Below, in pieces: positions 6,335 to 7,652 of a DNA stretch of 7,652 nucleotides (position 1 is the stretch's first letter; every line of letters starts with the position of its first letter). This stretch comes from JADFNO01 sp965369945 (lineage in GTDB: Bacteria; Planctomycetota; Phycisphaerae; Phycisphaerales; SM1A02), in the NCBI GenBank assembly GCA_965369945.1, contig CBDUST010000226.1:1-7652 (forward strand), given 5' to 3'. The notes beneath the pieces are model-generated. The model was not told where the DNA came from, did not search any database, and worked only from the letters and a program-made list of their open reading frames with translations. A program made the position numbers and the translations under genes.

Positions 6335-7652
6335 ATGCACAATCCAGCCCATTTTTTTTCTCTGGCGACTGCGATCATCATTCCGATCGGCGTGAGACAG
6401 ATTGATGCTCAACCGATCACCGACCAACCCCAACGGCCCAACATCGTTTTCATCTTCGCGGACGATCATGCTTATCAAGCGATCGGCGCCTATGGCTCAA
6501 TCATCAACGAGACGCCGAACATCGATCGACTCGCGGCCGAAGGAATGCTCTTTGAAAACTGTTTCGTGACGAATTCGATTTGTGGACCCAGTCGGGCTGT
6601 GATCCTCACTGGAAAGTACAGCCACATCAATGGATATCACCGCAACGGTCTGACGTTCGACGGCTCACAGCAGACGTTCCCCAAATTGTTGCAACAAGCC
6701 GGCTATCAGACAGCGATCATCGGGAAGTGGCATCTTAGAAGTGATCCCACCGGTTTTGATTATTGGGACATCCTCATTGGCCAGGGCCCCTACTACAACC
6801 CGCCGATGATTGACAACGGCACGCGCAAGGTGCGCGATGGTTACACCACTGATGTGATCACAAACCTTGCGCTGGATTGGTTGGAGACCAAGCGCGATAC
6901 GACGAAGCCGTTCATGCTGATGTTCCAACACAAAGCGCCGCACCGTAGTTGGCAGCCGAGCCCGAACCATCTTTCGATGTTTGACGATGTGACGATCGGA
7001 GAGCCCCCAACGCTGTTTGATGATTACGCCACACGCGGCACTCCGGCCAAGACGCAAGACATGACGATCGCCAAGACGCTCACCAATTACGATCTGAAGT
7101 TTCGCCCGCCGGGGAATCTAACTGAAGAGCAACTGCGCACGTGGCACGCGGCCTACGATCCGAAAAATGAGGCGTTTCGTGAGGCCCAATTGAACGGTGC
7201 GGATCTCGTCCGCTGGAAGTATCAGCGCTATATAAAGGACTATCTGCGTTGCGTCGCATCGTTGGATGACAACATCGGACGGGTGCTGGATTACCTCGAT
7301 GAATCGGGTCTTGCATCGAACACGATCGTCATTTACTCATCAGACCAGGGGTTTTATCTGGGCGAGCACGGCTGGTTTGATAAGCGGTGGATGTATGAGC
7401 CGTCGCTACGCATGCCGTTGATCGTGCGCTGGCCGGGTGTAACCGACCCGGGCACAAGAACCGACGCCATTGTTTCCAACTTGGACTTCGCCGAGACGTT
7501 CCTTGATTTTGCGGGTATGGATCAGCCCAGCGACATGCAGGGGCGCAGTCTCACGCCACTCCTGCACGGCGAAACGCCCGACGATTGGCGGGCGAGTTTC
7601 TACTACCACTATTACGAATTCCCCGCGGTCCACAGTGTGCGGCGACACTACG
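6335..7652 (+). CDS. Secreted Cys-type formylglycine sulfatase (S1 family), 3' partial
   Basis: This enzyme hydrolyses sulfate esters, probably on a polysaccharide. The first 439 codons are present and the frame runs off the window; family members are usually about 450-550 residues, so little is missing. Residues 1-25 look like a signal peptide (hydrophobic AIIIPIGV, possible cleavage after IDA), though the n-region is weakly basic. Active-site features in order are Asp43-Asp44 (FADDH, metal), Cys83 in CGPSR (the residue converted to formylglycine), Lys131/His133 in GKWHL, His203 in KAPHRSW, Asp337-Gln338 in SSDQGFYLGEHGW (metal) and Lys350 in FDKR. Maturation needs a formylglycine-generating enzyme, not encoded in this window. 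The DQGFYLGEHGWFDKR block recalls sulfatases acting on glycosaminoglycan-type sugars such as GlcNAc-6-sulfate, but the substrate is inferred only. The gene follows tRNA-Arg by 82 bases and has its own Shine-Dalgarno site. A run of eight T lies in codons 6-9. Confidence 0.94.
   Translation, partial: MHNPAHFFSLATAIIIPIGVRQIDAQPITDQPQRPNIVFIFADDHAYQAIGAYGSIINETPNIDRLAAEGMLFENCFVTNSICGPSRAVILTGKYSHINGYHRNGLTFDGSQQTFPKLLQQAGYQTAIIGKWHLRSDPTGFDYWDILIGQGPYYNPPMIDNGTRKVRDGYTTDVITNLALDWLETKRDTTKPFMLMFQHKAPHRSWQPSPNHLSMFDDVTIGEPPTLFDDYATRGTPAKTQDMTIAKTLTNYDLKFRPPGNLTEEQLRTWHAAYDPKNEAFREAQLNGADLVRWKYQRYIKDYLRCVASLDDNIGRVLDYLDESGLASNTIVIYSSDQGFYLGEHGWFDKRWMYEPSLRMPLIVRWPGVTDPGTRTDAIVSNLDFAETFLDFAGMDQPSDMQGRSLTPLLHGETPDDWRASFYYHYYEFPAVHSVRRHY

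Overview
The window reads as a chromosomal segment of a planctomycete, most likely of the Phycisphaerae type. This is an inference from gene content. It carries a short membrane protein ending in a CxxCGYDLRG...CPEC zinc ribbon, GTG-started genes with MxRRL... N-termini, a TPR protein paired with an FG-GAP/ASPIC-UnbV (CRTAC1-type) lipoprotein, a secreted formylglycine sulfatase, and a DPP IV-like S9 peptidase. Base composition is moderately GC-rich.

Layout. Positions 1-1374 hold the 3' part of an S9 serine peptidase with a complete catalytic triad and an acidic tail. A 163-bp nested palindromic repeat follows (1398-1560), then a two-TM zinc-ribbon protein (1584-2189). A second copy of the palindrome (2186-2347) supplies that gene's stop codon. 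Next come a membrane-anchored TPR protein (2371-3828) and a CRTAC1-type lipoprotein (3825-5552), which overlap by an ATGA junction and are probably translationally coupled. On the minus strand, ending 19 bases from the CRTAC1 stop, is a small membrane-anchored protein made of short beta-type repeats (5572-6063). Then follow a tRNA-Arg(TCT) gene (6179-6252), a weak candidate terminator, and a sulfatase that runs off the right edge (6335-7652).

How the genes fit together. All protein products visible here look exported or membrane-anchored, except the peptidase, whose N-terminus is outside the window. The TPR/CRTAC1 pair looks like a dedicated two-gene unit: a periplasm-facing TPR scaffold with a calcium-binding beta-propeller lipoprotein. 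The peptidase and sulfatase fit degradation of proteins and sulfated glycans, but nothing ties them to the TPR/CRTAC1 unit beyond proximity.

The most notable non-coding structure is the duplicated palindrome. Its two copies share a 52-nt perfectly identical stretch, and the similarity continues past the element through a same-length 23-nt leader and into the GTG start and first codons of two otherwise unrelated genes. I found no CRISPR array, insertion-sequence transposase, riboswitch or replication origin, and no clear evidence of a wholly new defence or biosynthetic system.
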